A program made the position numbers and the translations under genes. 64,000 nucleotides of DNA, from positions 868,001 to 932,000 of the forward strand of contig OY725499.1 in the NCBI GenBank assembly GCA_963281255.1. Direction: 5' to 3'. Position 1 is the first letter of the stretch, and every line of letters begins with the position of its first letter. Below, one piece after another: positions 12,212 through 23,283 of the stretch. Under the pieces are notes generated by a model. The model did no database searches and was not told where the DNA came from. It saw nothing but the letters and a program-made list of their open reading frames with translations. The stretch is from Aphrocallistes beatrix (Eukaryota > Porifera > Hexactinellida > Sceptrulophora > Aphrocallistidae).

Positions 12212-12571
12212 GTCTGCCAGAGGCGCCTACGCTCACATGGATAAATTATAAGGAGATAACATCTCTAAATACTTCTGTCTTACTGTTCACTCGAAAAAAC
12301 ACAATTTTTTTGATTTTTGATGCGTCAAGATGACGGTATAACGGAATGATGAGTCATCATTTTTTGATAATAATTGCGTCATATATGAGTAATATTAATA
12401 TACACATTATACGTATTAAAATTTCAGCCTTCTATCACCTAAAATGGCTGAGTTGTAGCTGATTTTCTAATTACTATGTATAATAATGTGACAATAACAT
12501 CATAAATCTATGATGAGTCTACATTTTCGTTTGGGGTCAGAACTTGTGGAGCCATAGCCTTTTTAATCTCA
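12212..12571 (+). repeat. Family-A dispersed repeat copy
   Basis: Contains the shared blocks gccagaggcgcctacgctca, aaggagataacatctctaaa, gatgagtcatcattttttga and cacctaaaatggctgag, then a tail ending in ggagccatagcc. The same blocks recur at 15.5-15.9, 17.8-18.1, 31.6, 34.3, 38.7, 52.6, 60.3 and 63.1 kb. The leading GC-rich hairpin part is lost here. Confidence 0.65.
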
Positions 12572-13476
12572 GACGCTGTTGTTGTTACCTAGGAAAGAGA
12601 AAATCTCGGACTATAGTGGAATAAAAAAGGAATTGAGATATATATCTGGACTCAATCAACATAATTTGGGGATTAGCTGTAACCTATAAGTTTGTGTGAA
12701 GTCCTGCCATACCACAGCTTCGGTAAAATCAATTATTCTCATTTGGTGTAGTTTTGTGACCTGGGTCCTCATTCACTAAAGTTCTTAGAATTTTTCTTCC
12801 ATTCTAATAACATTTGTTAGAATTGCGATGAAATTCTTAGAATTCATAAAGAATTATGTGACAACAAACTCTTTATGAATTCTAAGAATTATTCATCTTG
12901 AAATTCTTCTCGGAGGATTTTAAGAAATATACTTAGAATTGGTGTCATTCTAAGAATAATTCTAAGAATAGTATTTTAGAACTTTTATTGAAACATTAAT
13001 CAAAGTTGATGGTAATATTATAAAATCCTTCAAACAATTACAACATTGGGGGAGCTGAAGAGCGTAGATGTTAGGGCGTTGCACTGAACCATTTCATATA
13101 TTAAAGCACGGACTTCTAAAATCCTCGGACTTTCAACTTTGTTTTACGGTAAATTTGGTGTAGACTGAAAATTAATATCGATGAGTATTACGTTTGGTAC
13201 ATTTGGCATCACATTTTTGGTGATATATGTATTATTGTTGAATAGGATGTAACATATGGTGATTTTATTGACCATATTGGAATACAAATATTTGTGGTTT
13301 TTGAGTTTCTGTGGTTTTAACACCTCCCTATATATGGTAATCCCGTTAATAATTCGTAATTGGTTAGAGTTAGACATGTCAAATGTACACTGTTGTTGGA
13401 TAGGAAGTCATATATAAGGCGTCATTTGAGCGTATCGATTGATCTTAGTTACGATCTTAGTTACACATTGCATACA
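12439..13476. repeat. Left arm of a 1.04-kb inverted repeat
   Basis: From ctaaaatggctgag at 12439 to ttacacattgcata at about 13476 this stretch is the near-identical reverse complement of about 20245-21286. It spans the tail of a family-A repeat, a MITE end and the left end of the P-element derivative including its internal deletion joint, so it was copied after those insertions. Confidence 0.8.
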
Positions 13477-14745
13477 CAGCCTTAAGAGAGCTATTAGTTA
13501 TGCCTTGTCGCAATACGATATACGAATATTTTGGAAAGCACGGCCTTGCCAGTGGATTAATAGAATGCGAAAGGACACTGCGCAATGTTTTTCCTTGTTT
13601 TAATGAGGGACAGAAGTGCTGCTTTATCTCTTTTGACGAAATGCACATTAAGCCAGGTTGGCAATACCAAGGAAAATACTTAATTGGGAATGATCTAATT
13701 ACTGACCAACCACTGCCAGCGAAATCGGTCCTTGCAAGTATGATTAACCCCTGTTTTGGTGCTCCTGCATTTGTTGTGCGTTTGATTCCAGTTTTGCACC
13801 TGAAAGGTGAGTTTCTGAATGAACTTTTGATTTCATTAATCAATTTGACACATGAAGTAGGAGGTTACGTTTTAAAAGCATCACTATATTATATTTGTGG
13901 CTATATTGCACGAAAAGAGGGTATTGTTTGCGATGATAAACCACCAGAATCCCTTCCAGAATCTGAATTCACAGAGAAATTGTCACGAGGAGGGATATTA
14001 TTTCCTCCAATAGATCTATAATACATCTCGTTATATTGTTATGCTTTTTTCAAATTAAAAAGCGTTAAATGCTGCACAAAAATATTTCTCGAGCCTTTAA
14101 TGAGATTCATGATTTCGCTGGCTACGATTTCCCAAATATTGCCAGTATTAATCGCAGGCTTTGCAACTGTTTTTTCAAGGCATTTGTAAAAATGCCTTAT
14201 AGTTAAGAAAAAAATGTACAGGCGGCAAAATGATTATGATAACTAAATTCAGTGGCCTGAACATGCTAATATAATCATTTTTCGCTTGATCGGTCTATTC
14301 GTAAAAAATCTTAATTGCAGAGCATTTGTTGCGTAGGCTGTTTTCAGCCTAAGCTAATTTTACCATCTGAGTCGAGATATTATCACCATATATGGAGGTG
14401 CGAAAACCGCGGAATAAAAAAGCCAAAAATAAAAGATCAGTCGATACGCTCAAATGACGCCTTATAAAGGACTTCCTATCCAACAACAGTACATTTGACA
14501 TGTCTAACTCTAAACAATTACGAATTATTAACGGGATTACCATATATGGGGAGGTGTTAAAACCACAGAAACCACAAATATTTCAAGTATTCCAATATGG
14601 TCAATAAAATCACCATATGTTACTTCCTATTCAACAATAATATATATATCACCAAAAATGTGATGCCAAATGTACCAAACGTAATACTCATCGATATTAA
14701 TTTTCAGCCTACACCAAATTTACCGTAAAACAAAGTTGAAAGTCT
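13107..14745 (+). mobile_element. Internally deleted P-element derivative (KP-like)
   Basis: Left arm 13107-13470 and right arm 14340-14745 are long inverted copies of the P-element ends (acggtaaatttggtgtagac and complement). Between them is a shrunken transposase gene on the plus strand. The left joint runs directly from arm sequence (gatcttagttacacat) into coding sequence (tgcatacacagcc). The outer 35 bases of the right end are missing relative to the left. It has the layout of a non-autonomous derivative that a transposase made elsewhere could act on. Confidence 0.8.
13500..14021 (+). pseudogene. Deletion-fused P-element transposase fragment
   Basis: 173 codons. Residues 1-125 match the middle of the full transposase (MPCRNTIYEYFGKHGLA to HEVGGYV) and then fuse in frame to the C-terminal part (KASLYYICGYIARKEG to FPPIDL). 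The THAP domain and over 200 central residues are absent. The start Met corresponds to an LPCRN position in the full copy, so it is a chance start. In Drosophila, KP proteins of similar build act as repressors, but those keep the THAP domain, so I do not infer repression here. Confidence 0.75.
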
Positions 14746-15115
14746 CACTTAAAGTTTCTCTCAGAATTCGTATAAATCTAAGAATTTTTCTTAGAATTCA
14801 AGGATTTTGCCAAGTTCTAAGAAAAATTCTAAGAATTTAACTATAGAACTTTAGTGAATACCACTTAAAATAATTTTAAGAATTCGACTTAAAATTGAAA
14901 ATTTCTTAAAATAATTCTTAGAATCAAGTGAAATTCTGAGAATTACGGCGAATTCTAAGAAAAATTCTAAGAATTTCAGTTTAGAACTTTAGTGAATGAG
15001 GCCCCAGGAGTAATCATCGTCGACAAAGCCCTTAAACCCGAGAATATAGTAGTTAATGATAAGTTGAAGTATAAGTAATAATCCTTACTATTAGAACCCG
15101 ATTAATGTGGGGCAT

Positions 15116-15177
15116 GTCTAATTTCCGGGATAGGACGGGACGGGACGGCATTCCGTCCCGGAAATTAGGCATGCACA
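15116..15177. repeat. Long hairpin related to the 30.6-kb tandem array
   Basis: Imperfect inverted repeat: gcatgtctaatttccggga then ggacgggacgg, followed by the complement ccgtcccggaaattaggcat. The core gcctaattt(a/c)cgggacggga is the same sequence that is tandemly repeated at 30584-30915. Confidence 0.7.
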
Positions 15178-15477
15178 TTAATGTGTGTGCATTTGTGTAT
15201 CTGTAACGAATTGATTGAAGGAACTCTCAGGAAAAGAAAGCTGATTTTGGCATGTTGAGTCTTTTGGCTATGACTCCGTTAGGCTAAAATTGGTCCGGGG
15301 GACTAGTTTTGATTACCAAAATTTGTCCGTAGAACCAGTTTCGGGTGCCAAATTACCAGGTTGGCAGGCAATTTGATCCATGTGTTCTATTTGTAATCTC
15401 TGTTGCCCTTGGAATGTGTCGCGTCATTTCCGGTTTAAGCCATTTTTGAGGGGGAGCCATAAAAACTCGGGGTATTA

Positions 15478-15900
15478 CTATAAACAAGGGCGCTTGGCTT
15501 GCTTGCGCTGCGCGGATGACTGAAACTTTGTGTCCGCCCGAGGCGCCCTGCGGGCGCGAGGGCTCACAATGATTAAATATTTAGGAGAAAACATCTCTCA
15601 ATATGTCTGTCTGTTATAATTGATACTGTATAACTGATATCGCACGAAAAATCACCAAATTTGTCAATTTTGAAAATTTTGATTGAGTAACTCCAGCCGC
15701 CTACAGGGCAACTCTGCGGAATAGGTTAGATTGAGTATCTCTAGGCGCCCGCAGGGCGAATCTGCGGACACGCAGTGTCCGCAAGCCGTGCAGCACAAGC
15801 AAGCGAAGCGCGCTTGTATATATATATATACAAGCGCGCTTCGCTTGCTACCGCTGCGCGGCTGGCATACAGTTCAGCGCCTGGGGTCACATTGATTAAA
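15478..15900. repeat. Family-A repeats, two or more copies with a 50-bp perfect palindrome
   Basis: One copy runs from 15478 (gcttgcttgcgctgcgcgg, then gtgtccgcccgaggcgccct). A second in opposite orientation ends at about 15822 and meets a third head to head. The junction, 15799-15848, is a perfect palindrome centred on tatatatatata and made of two gcttgcgaagcgcgcttg-type ends. Confidence 0.7.
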
Positions 15901-15904
15901 CAAC

Positions 15905-16710
15905 TGAAACAAGTTTTCTATTTACAGAGGCCTTAAGCTTTTCAATTGATGTTGAGGCTTCAAAGCGCAAGCGAGCGAAGCACGCTTGTCATATATTGAA
16001 TTGACATAAAAAACCATTCGCAAAAGCATTTGCGGATAAAAACAAATAATTTCAAGATAGAGGTTAACTGAGATATTCCTCTCTCTCAAAATGGGGTGAA
16101 TATGTGGTAAGATTATCGCAGTACCATACTAACCTATTATTTGGTAAAGAAATGAGAATCACCTTATCTTTTAGATCCTGTAGCCTCTTGATTTTGTAAT
16201 TTCTGTTTCCAGTGTCTCAGAAATCAATCTTATTTGTACTTATAATAAAAAGTCCTGAGACCATACTCACTAGTACTGAGAGCATTCTCATTAAATAATA
16301 CTAATTAATAATGAAACAAGTGTTGTCAGCTTCTAGGAGCTTTGCTCCTGGCCAAAGGGGGGCTTGTAACGCCACCCAGACCCCCAGCTGGCTTCTAGAC
16401 TCCCAATAAAATTCGGGATACGCCACTTCCCAACCTTACCATGTGATACCGCACGCAGCTACGGTCTCGCCATCTTTACTCTCACAGCCTGGAGCTGACA
16501 ACTATTTGGAATTTTGAACAAAGATATTATTAATTAAAATAAATAGCGGATTACAAACTTTACAATAAACTAAAGCATTAAGTACTGAAAGTAATATAAG
16601 CTATTTTATAAAACAGAAATTCAATAATGAGACAATACATTTGTGAAAGAAATGGAACAGCAAATTAAGAATACGGATTGAATTTAACGACGTTCGGCGA
16701 GGATGAACTT
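15905..16710. other. Intergenic, no gene seen
   Basis: AT-rich, with one more family-A end near 15960-15990 (gcgcaagcgagcgaagcacg) and a GC-richer segment at 16330-16500 holding a small hairpin (taggagctttgctcctgg). No coding signal. Confidence 0.4.
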
Positions 16711-17160
16711 TCAAGTCTGCTTAACATACCCGCTACTACGCTCCGCTTGCCCATCCCCCCGCGGGTGATACGACGATGAATGTAACTTCTTTACTCCTAA
16801 CGCGTCCAGTGCCTGTCTAACCATCAACATATCCATGTTTGGACCCTGATCTGAGAGGAAATATTCGGGCGTTCCGTGGCGATAAATCCAGAATGTATTG
16901 AGCGCGACTAGAATCGAGTCAGACGTATGGTCCCGCATGGGTGCGATTTCGTTTTGTTTAGGGAATAGGTCTGTCATCAGTAAGAAATACCTGTGTTGCT
17001 CATTTCCACATGGCAAGGCCGCCAGGTCAAAGGCAACGATTTGATGGGGCTTGTGCGCAGATCGATTTGGTTCTAATGGTTCACCGGTATTGTTCTTTCC
17101 CTTCTCTCTCTGGGATATAATACACCGGCTCCAGAACTCCCGAATATCCCTCCGCATTCC
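16711..17160 (-). pseudogene. LTR-retrotransposon integrase fragment
   Basis: 148 codons, minus strand, with the DDE triad: VAFDLAALPCG, LSDQGPNMDM and SYHPRGDGQAERSSG. It begins at the zinc-finger tail (REFWSRCIISQREKG). It ends at a stop after ERSSGYVKQT, so the C-terminal domain is missing. It belongs to the Gypsy-like RVE family. A gag-like frame 0.5 kb upstream on the same strand may belong to the same, internally deleted element; RT and RNase H are missing between them. Confidence 0.75.
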
Positions 17161-17458
17161 GTTCCAAGTGAACTGTGCCTCAAGAGGTTGAGGGTTCGTC
17201 TCATGCCAGGATGGGACGTATTGTGCACGCGTTCAAAGACCATCTCCCATAGTCATTCCGGAACTAGAATGAAGCCGTAGCGGGTAACGACCGTATCAGG
17301 CAAAACCTCGCGTATCCAAATGTTATTTTTTTGGAAGGCAAGATGAAATTTTTAATAAAAGTCAATATGCTATTTCTTATGCTAAGCTCCAAGCAACCTA
17401 GGTTTCATTGGACCTTGTACAGTGGTGGTAGCTGTCCCATCAGCAAGAGACACGCCAT

Positions 17459-17665
17459 TCATAACGGTGCACCGCTTCGACCGCGGCCGTTCTGAGTTCG
17501 TAGAAGTAGTCGTCTATGAGCTTCCCACTCTTCGCGGGAAAGAGTCACCATCGACTGTTGAGGATCGACAGGAGGGTCGAGGTTTGCGATTAAGACTTCG
17601 AAGGCATTCTTAGGTTCATATATTTGCTGACGATGTCTTTCACGAGTTCTTTCTTGGCTGGTCAT
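17459..17665 (-). pseudogene. Possible gag N-terminus of the same deleted retroelement
   Basis: 68 codons, charged and Arg/Gln-rich (MTSQERTRERHRQQIYEPKN, then TLSREEWEAHRRLLL). Composition and position 5' of the integrase on the minus strand suit a gag start, but there is no diagnostic motif. It could equally be a short unrelated frame. Confidence 0.3.
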
Positions 17666-17764
17666 GTAGTAATAGATATATCTAGTGAGTAAGGTAATAC
17701 TAACACAGTTACGAAAATAATTGTGGAAAATACCAACTTAGGTAAACGCTAGTCGCTTATATAC

Positions 17765-18112
17765 TAACAAGCGCGCATCGCTTGCTTGCGCTCCGCGGCT
17801 GGCGGACACTTTGTGTCCACTGGAGGCGTCCTTCGGGTGCATGGGCTCACATTGGTTAACAATAAAGGGGATAACATCTCTAAATACGCCAAATTGTCAT
17901 AATCGATATCGCTCGAAAAATCACCAAATTTGTCAATTTTTAAAATTTTGATGCTTAATGGTGACGTCATAACAGAGTGATGATCTTCATTTTTCGATGA
18001 TAGTTATATCATATGTGAGGTATATTAATATACGTACGCATTCTATTAAAATTTCAGCCTTTTATCACCTAAAATGGCTGAGTTACGATCGAAAAACTGA
18101 AATTTCTAATGG
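17765..18112 (+). repeat. Family-A repeat, nearly full length
   Basis: Starts acaagcgcgcatcgcttgct, continues with the ggcggacactttgtgtcc hairpin, ggggataacatctctaaata, gatatcgctcgaaaaatcac and gtgacgtcataac, and ends cacctaaaatggctgagtta then gaaactgaaatttct-like sequence. Useful with 38690-39000 for a consensus. Confidence 0.75.
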
Positions 18113-18115
18113 CTC

Positions 18116-18236
18116 ACTGCTCAGTCGCGAAAAATGCCGGTTTGGATTCGAGGAAGTCGAATTCCTAGGCCACCTCTTAACTAAGTCCGTCACTAGTAGT
18201 CAAGATTCAGGAGCAATCGCTACCGACCAACCTTAA
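18116..18236 (+). pseudogene. Gypsy reverse transcriptase scrap
   Basis: About 40 codons containing EKCRFGFEEVEFLGHLLT, the well-known RT thumb motif (KCxF...VxFLGHxVS). It directly abuts the family-A repeat on its left and a MITE on its right. Confidence 0.65.
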
Positions 18237-18248
18237 ACAATTGCGGTA

Positions 18249-18575
18249 CAGTGGAACCTCCATAATCCGACATTCAATGGGAGACGAAAAAAATGTCGGA
18301 TTAGCAAATTGTCAGATTATCGAATAACCTCCATTATCCGACATTTGTGGAAAATCAGCAAAATGTTGGAAGTAAAATAACCTCCACAATCCGACAATAT
18401 TTGACAGACGAATAATTTGTCTGATCAAAAACGTAAAATAACCCCTCCATAATCCGACATTTTTTGATAGACGAAAAAATTGTCGGATTATACAGGGTCG
18501 AATTTGCATTACTGGAAAATCATTAAATTATCGGATTCGGGAATAGTGAGGTGTCGGATTATAGAGGTTGTTTTC
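18249..18575. mobile_element. pogo/Tigger-type MITE
   Basis: Begins after a TA with cagtggaacctccataatcc and ends with tgtcggattatagaggtt, its inverted copy, before another TA. Internally the phrase ataacctccataatccgaca occurs repeatedly, so the end sequence has been tandemly amplified. No transposase. Confidence 0.7.
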
Positions 18576-18589
18576 TATACATATAATAC

Positions 18590-19135
18590 TTACGTGGTCA
18601 TGTCTTCTTCCGTTGTTACATCTGCAGCAATCTCGTCTGGAATCCCCAACCCTTCCATACCCTTCACAGGTTCTCTGCCAAATAATATACGGTACGGACT
18701 GTTCCCTTCAAGAGTTGAATGGGGACTGGTATTAATAGAATGTTGCACTATAGGAATATATTTCACCCAGCATGGATCTTGTGACTTCCTCATCAAAGAA
18801 CCAAGTACATGCATCACCTCCTGGTTCACTCTCTCTACAGACCCCTGTGATTGGCGATGTCTGGGCTTGCCGTGGATGATTTTGCAATCAGGCCAAATAT
18901 CTCTGATCATAGCAGCCAGGTTCACGTTTTTAAATTCTTTGCCATTATCGCTCTGGAGAATGTGCGGTGCGCCGATCAAACAGAAAATATCGAATAGAGT
19001 TTTCGACACCTCTTCAGCAGATTTAGATGTGAACGGGCGAAGTACTACGAACTTGATGTGGTGATCTTGATACACCAAGAGAAATGAATATGGATTGTTG
19101 ACTTCATCAGTGTTCTGGAAGTCGATCAAATCCAC
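18590..19135 (-). pseudogene. KRBA2/Ginger2-like integrase
   Basis: 181 codons with a full DDE set: MDLIDFQ, LQSDNGKEFKN, and GKPRHRQSQGSVERVNQ. This GxPRHxxSQGxVER signature is characteristic of KRBA2-like, Ginger2/Tdd-type integrases. Upstream (19136-19520, minus) frame-broken remains of the zinc-finger region are readable (ELFDVFHQVHCDG, LCQECQLKKSK, VRPIRSPDFVSRGQ), so the copy was once longer. The C-terminus beyond GIPDEIA is lost at the neighbouring MITE. Confidence 0.75.
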
Positions 19136-19520
19136 CTGACCCCTAGATACGAAATCAGGACTTCGAATCGGTCTAACAATAGCTTTTCAGAGATTTTTTG
19201 CTTTTCTTAAGCTGACACTCCTGACACAGTTTTACAAACGCTTGCACTGTTGATTTAGAAAAGCAGAAGTAACGCTTTTTCAGCTCGATCAAGAGGCGAG
19301 CTCTCCTTAATGCTTGCTCCCATCGCAATGCACTTGGTGAAATACATCAAACAACTCTTCTTTAGCCAGCACTCGACGTATATCGGAAGTATCAGCAGAA
19401 GCTGTATAGAGAAGCTTACAGGATTGGGTTGTTCTGACGGAATATTTTCTCCTAATCCTGTAATATCGCTGCCGAGCTCCACCTGAAATAATTGGACAGG
19501 GGGCAGAATGGACTGCAATA

Positions 19521-20094
19521 ATCTCTGCTATCTCCTCTGCTAGAGCAGAGCACTATTGAGTGCGTGATCAGAATCGAGAAATTCTGTGAATTGTTGTTTA
19601 TGCATTTCGATGTACTTGCAATTGAAATTTTATCATTGTTATTAAATTTATACGGATGTCCTGTAAATCATACAACAACGATTGGCGTGAAATGCTTATT
19701 TTCAGCTGTTCAAATCTACTTATTTTAATATTCACTGATAGACTGAATGTTCTGGGACCACACATTTGGTGTTTTAATTATTTTTCAATAATGTCATGCC
19801 AACTCTCACAAGAGATGAATGTGAAGTTAAAACAAGAAAACATAAATCTTTTGATCACAACAGCTATTCACTATCAAATAAATTCTCATGAAGACCTCAA
19901 AGGCATATTTGTTGCTTAGTTACATATCAAATGAAACCTCCTAATAAATATGGTAGTAATTTGATTGAAGAACCTAAAATAAAAGAATATATTATTCTAT
20001 TATATAAAATGTGATAAATCCGATTTTATATTTCAATAACTAGATTCATAGCATCAAAGTCAAATAATGATTTTAAATCATCATATAAAACGAA
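19521..20094. other. Intergenic, no gene seen
   Basis: AT-rich sequence without a convincing frame or repeat end; the 87-codon frame at 19656 has no recognisable features. Confidence 0.35.
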
Positions 20095-20235
20095 CTTTGA
20101 CTGGAAATTCAGTCCAAGTGCGTTTTGGCTGAAAACGCACTTTGACTGAAAATTTCAGTCCAAACGCGTTTTGACTGACTTTCTAGTCCAAACGCGTTCT
20201 GACTAACCAAAACGCGTTTTGGCTGAAAACGCACT
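20095..20235. repeat. Short tandem and inverted repeats around acgcgttttgactg
   Basis: About six copies of a 20-base phrase, ccaaacgcgttttgactgaa and its variants (gtgcgttttggctgaaaacg). Direct and inverted copies alternate. It ends at the right arm of the large inverted repeat. Confidence 0.7.
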
Positions 20236-20244
20236 TTGACTGTA

Positions 20245-21286
20245 ACATATGCAATGTGTAACTAAGATCAGTCGATACGCTCAAATGACGCCTTATATAT
20301 GACTTCCTATCCAACAACAGTGTACATTTGACATGTCTAACTCTAACCAATTACGAATTATTAACGGGATTACCATATATAGGGAGGTGTTAAAACCACA
20401 GAAACTCAAAAACCACAAATATTTGTATTCCAATATGGTCAATAAAATCACCATATGTTACATCCTATTCAACAATAATACATATATCACCAAAAATGTG
20501 ATGCCAAATGTACCAAACGTAATACTCATCGATATTAATTTTCAGCCTACACCAAATTTACCGTAAAACAAAGTTGAAAGTCCGAGGATTTTAGAAGTCC
20601 GTGCTTTAATATATGAAATGGTTCAGTGCAACGCCCTAACATCTACGCTCTTCAGCTCCCCCAATGTTGTAATTGTTTGAAGGATTTTATAATATTACCA
20701 TCAACTTTGATTAATGTTTCAATAAAAGTTCTAAAATACTATTCTTAGAATTATTCTTAGAATGACACCAATTCTAAGTATATTTCTTAAAATCCTCCGA
20801 GAAGAATTTCAAGATGAATAATTCTTAGAATTCATAAAGAGTTTGTTGTCACATAATTCTTTATGAATTCTAAGAATTTCATCGCAATTCTAACAAATGT
20901 TATTAGAATGGCATTTAAAATTAAATTAAGAAAAATTCTAAGACTTTAGTGAATGAGGACCCAGGTCACAAAACTACACCAAATGAGAATAATTGATTTT
21001 ACCGAAGCTGTGGTATGGCAGGACTTCACACAAACTTATAGGTTACAGCTAATCCCCAAATTATGTTGATTGAGTCCAGATATATATCTCAATTCCTTTT
21101 TTATTCCACTATAGTCCGAGATTTTCTCTTTCCTAGGTAACAACAACAGCGTCTGAGATTAAAAAGGCTATGGCTCCACAAGTTCTGACCCCAAACGAAA
21201 ATGTAGACTCATCATAGATTTATGATGTTATTGTCACATTATTATACATAGTAATTAGAAAATCAGCTACAACTCAGCCATTTTAG
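20245..21286. repeat. Right arm of the 1.04-kb inverted repeat, with a truncated P-element end
   Basis: Reverse complement of about 12439-13476. It starts with tatgcaatgtgtaactaaga, which includes the arm-to-coding joint of the P-derivative, then the P terminal arm (to about 20615), the TTCACTAAAG-type MITE end (20690-20965) and unique-looking DNA to 21286. The arms differ at only a few positions by eye, including a small difference near 20908-20930. Confidence 0.8.
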
Positions 21287-21289
21287 TAT

Positions 21290-22032
21290 ATTGAAAATTA
21301 CCATTCGCATGTGCAAATAGTAGTTTTTGATATCTCATCCAACCAATCAGATCAATCAATCGATTCTGCTAAATCAAATCAAACCAATCAATTAAGTCAA
21401 TCAGATCAATCCAATCAAACTGACGAATCCGTCCAACCAGAGTTGAAAGTAAAAATCCCCAACACCATAATTCTGCCTAATACTTAGCAGTCCAGGAAGT
21501 GGCAAAAGTTTTTTATGTCACATCACAGCATTGCGTTTTGGAAAGAAGAAATTGACAAAATTTGCTTTTTGCTTCTCCATTCCATGTCGAAATCAATGCT
21601 GGCACCAGATGGAGCAAGAAAACGCAGGGAAACAAATCGATTGCGATTTCATTGCGGACTGGATGTGTCTGTCGAGTTGGACATCCGACCTAGCCAAGCA
21701 TATTCTTGAGTCTGATGGAGAACGATTTATACTCATCGAGTTTAGATGAGTTTACAAAGGAAGTTCTCTTCGAACGGACACTCTTATTTCTTATCTCGAA
21801 AGACTCTCTCTTCCAGTCAATCATTCGAATCACTAGCAGACCAGGAGCTTATACGATCATTTCCTCCTCATACACTCTGCTCATTGACAGGTTCTTTCAG
21901 GTATTCGGGTTTTCAATAAAAAACAGAGATCTCTACTTCCGTACACAGCTGAAACCCGAGTGTTCGTTTGTGCCGCCTGGTTATCCCTGTCTTCCTGGAG
22001 TGATCAATGTCTCAGTACTCGATATATGTTGT
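21290..22032. other. Unrecognised region with low-complexity start
   Basis: 21330-21440 is rich in aatcaat/gatcaatc repeats. 21515-22104 has overlapping open frames (for example ADWMCLSSWTSDLAKHILES) with coding-like composition but no motif I recognise; it may be gag debris of a retroelement. Confidence 0.3.
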
Positions 22033-22389
22033 CAGGGCTGGGATTGGTTAACCGATATTCGGGCTCGGTTATTTTGGTTTCCTCCAGGAGGGTTAACCGG
22101 TTAACCGATGTCAATATTAATTGATAGAAATATGGATTTTTCGACTAATATTTAACCTTATATTAAAAAATTACAATTTTCAATTATCTCGAAATATACT
22201 ATTTGGTTAAGAAAATAGAAATAATATTGTAAATCAAATTTTAGAAGTAATATTAATGTATCTCCATCTGAAAACAATGAAATTAGTCTAAATATTTAGA
22301 AAATAAAGCAGATTGGTTAACCGATCCAAGATTTTTTAACTGTTAGCCGTGAATAACGGCGGTTAGCCGGTTTACTGAATCCAGCCTTG
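22033..22389. mobile_element. hAT-like MITE with ends CAGGGCTGG
   Basis: The left end cagggctgggattggttaac and the right end ggtttactgaatccagcctt are inverted. Internal mini-inverted phrases (ggttaaccggttaaccg, gttagccgg) flank an AT-rich core. No clear target duplication. Confidence 0.5.
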
Positions 22390-22728
22390 ATGTTTTTAAT
22401 TCTGAAAGGAGCTTCACAGTATTTAAGATGTCGATTCGGTTTTTGCGTGGTTTATTATATCAAGTGAAGCCAATCGTGTTTATTTTTTCTAATATCAAAC
22501 TACAACTCCGGTTCCATTAACAAACATTCCAATGATGCACCAATTCAGATATTCTGAATCAAATCTATTCAATCATCTGAGTTGGATAGGATTCACCAAG
22601 AAATTCTTGTCACTATCAGAAATGTTGTTTAAGATCACTCTAATTCAATCACAGAATCAGTTCCGCATTTGCAAACTACATCATTCCTGAAAAAGAATTT
22701 GGGATACAATTACGCACTGGAATAATTT

Positions 22729-22980
22729 TTGCGCGACCTATGCGCCGAGTTGTTCTTAACTAATCCACAACCTATCGGCGGCCCTGGTCACCCGTTGGAA
22801 ATTGATGAAAGCAAATTTGGTCATCGGAAATATTCAAAAAAAGTTGGTTTTCGGGGAATCGACAGAGCAACAAAAGACATATTCACCATACCAGTACCAA
22901 ATAGAACATATGCTATCCTCATTCCCCTCATACAACAGTACATTTTACCTGGTACAACAACACTCTCTGACGAATGAGTC
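22729..22980 (+). pseudogene. Merlin (IS1595-like) transposase fragment
   Basis: 82 codons with LEIDESKFGHRKYSKKVGF, containing the first catalytic Asp in the diagnostic IDESKFGxRKY motif of Merlin/IS1016-type transposases. GIDRATKDIFTIPVPNRT and ILPGTTTLSDE follow; the last contains the second Asp. The frame ends at TGA where Trp is usual (SDE-W), and the third catalytic residue region is gone. In-frame weak homology extends about 50 bases upstream (GYNYALE). A truncated dead copy. Confidence 0.8.
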
Positions 22981-23283
22981 TCATGCCACAGTGTTCCGGT
23001 AGCAACTTTCGATCATCTAACTTTTAATCAGCAAGATGATCGGAAGTTGCCTCATTTTTCTGGACAGAACAACTGGCGTACACACTCAAACAATAGAGAG
23101 TACTTGAGGTAGAGCAAAGAAGTCCTCAAAGAATACTAAAACAACTAATTCCCTTTAGATACTCATTTGTCAGATATTTGCTAAAGGAATAAATATGGAG
23201 ATAACTCATTTGAAAATGTAATAAGCGAAATTAGAAACCAAGTAGGTTGAGAGCCCTGTGAAGTATGCAAAAAGTATTGCATT

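Larger units (their letters stand above)
12765..15004. mobile_element. MITE with ends GGGTCCTCATTCACTAAAG, split by the P-derivative
   Basis: The left end (12765) and the reverse-complement right end (ctttagtgaatgaggcccc, to 15004) flank AT-rich DNA full of ttcttagaatt-type palindromes (12780-12970 and 14757-14995). The P-element derivative lies between them, so it appears to have inserted into this older MITE. The superfamily is uncertain; the ends look PIF/Harbinger- or hAT-like. Confidence 0.55.

Noticed and set aside
18480-19064. 194-codon plus-strand frame
   Set aside because: Antisense shadow of the KRBA2-like integrase, which has the DDE motifs on the other strand.
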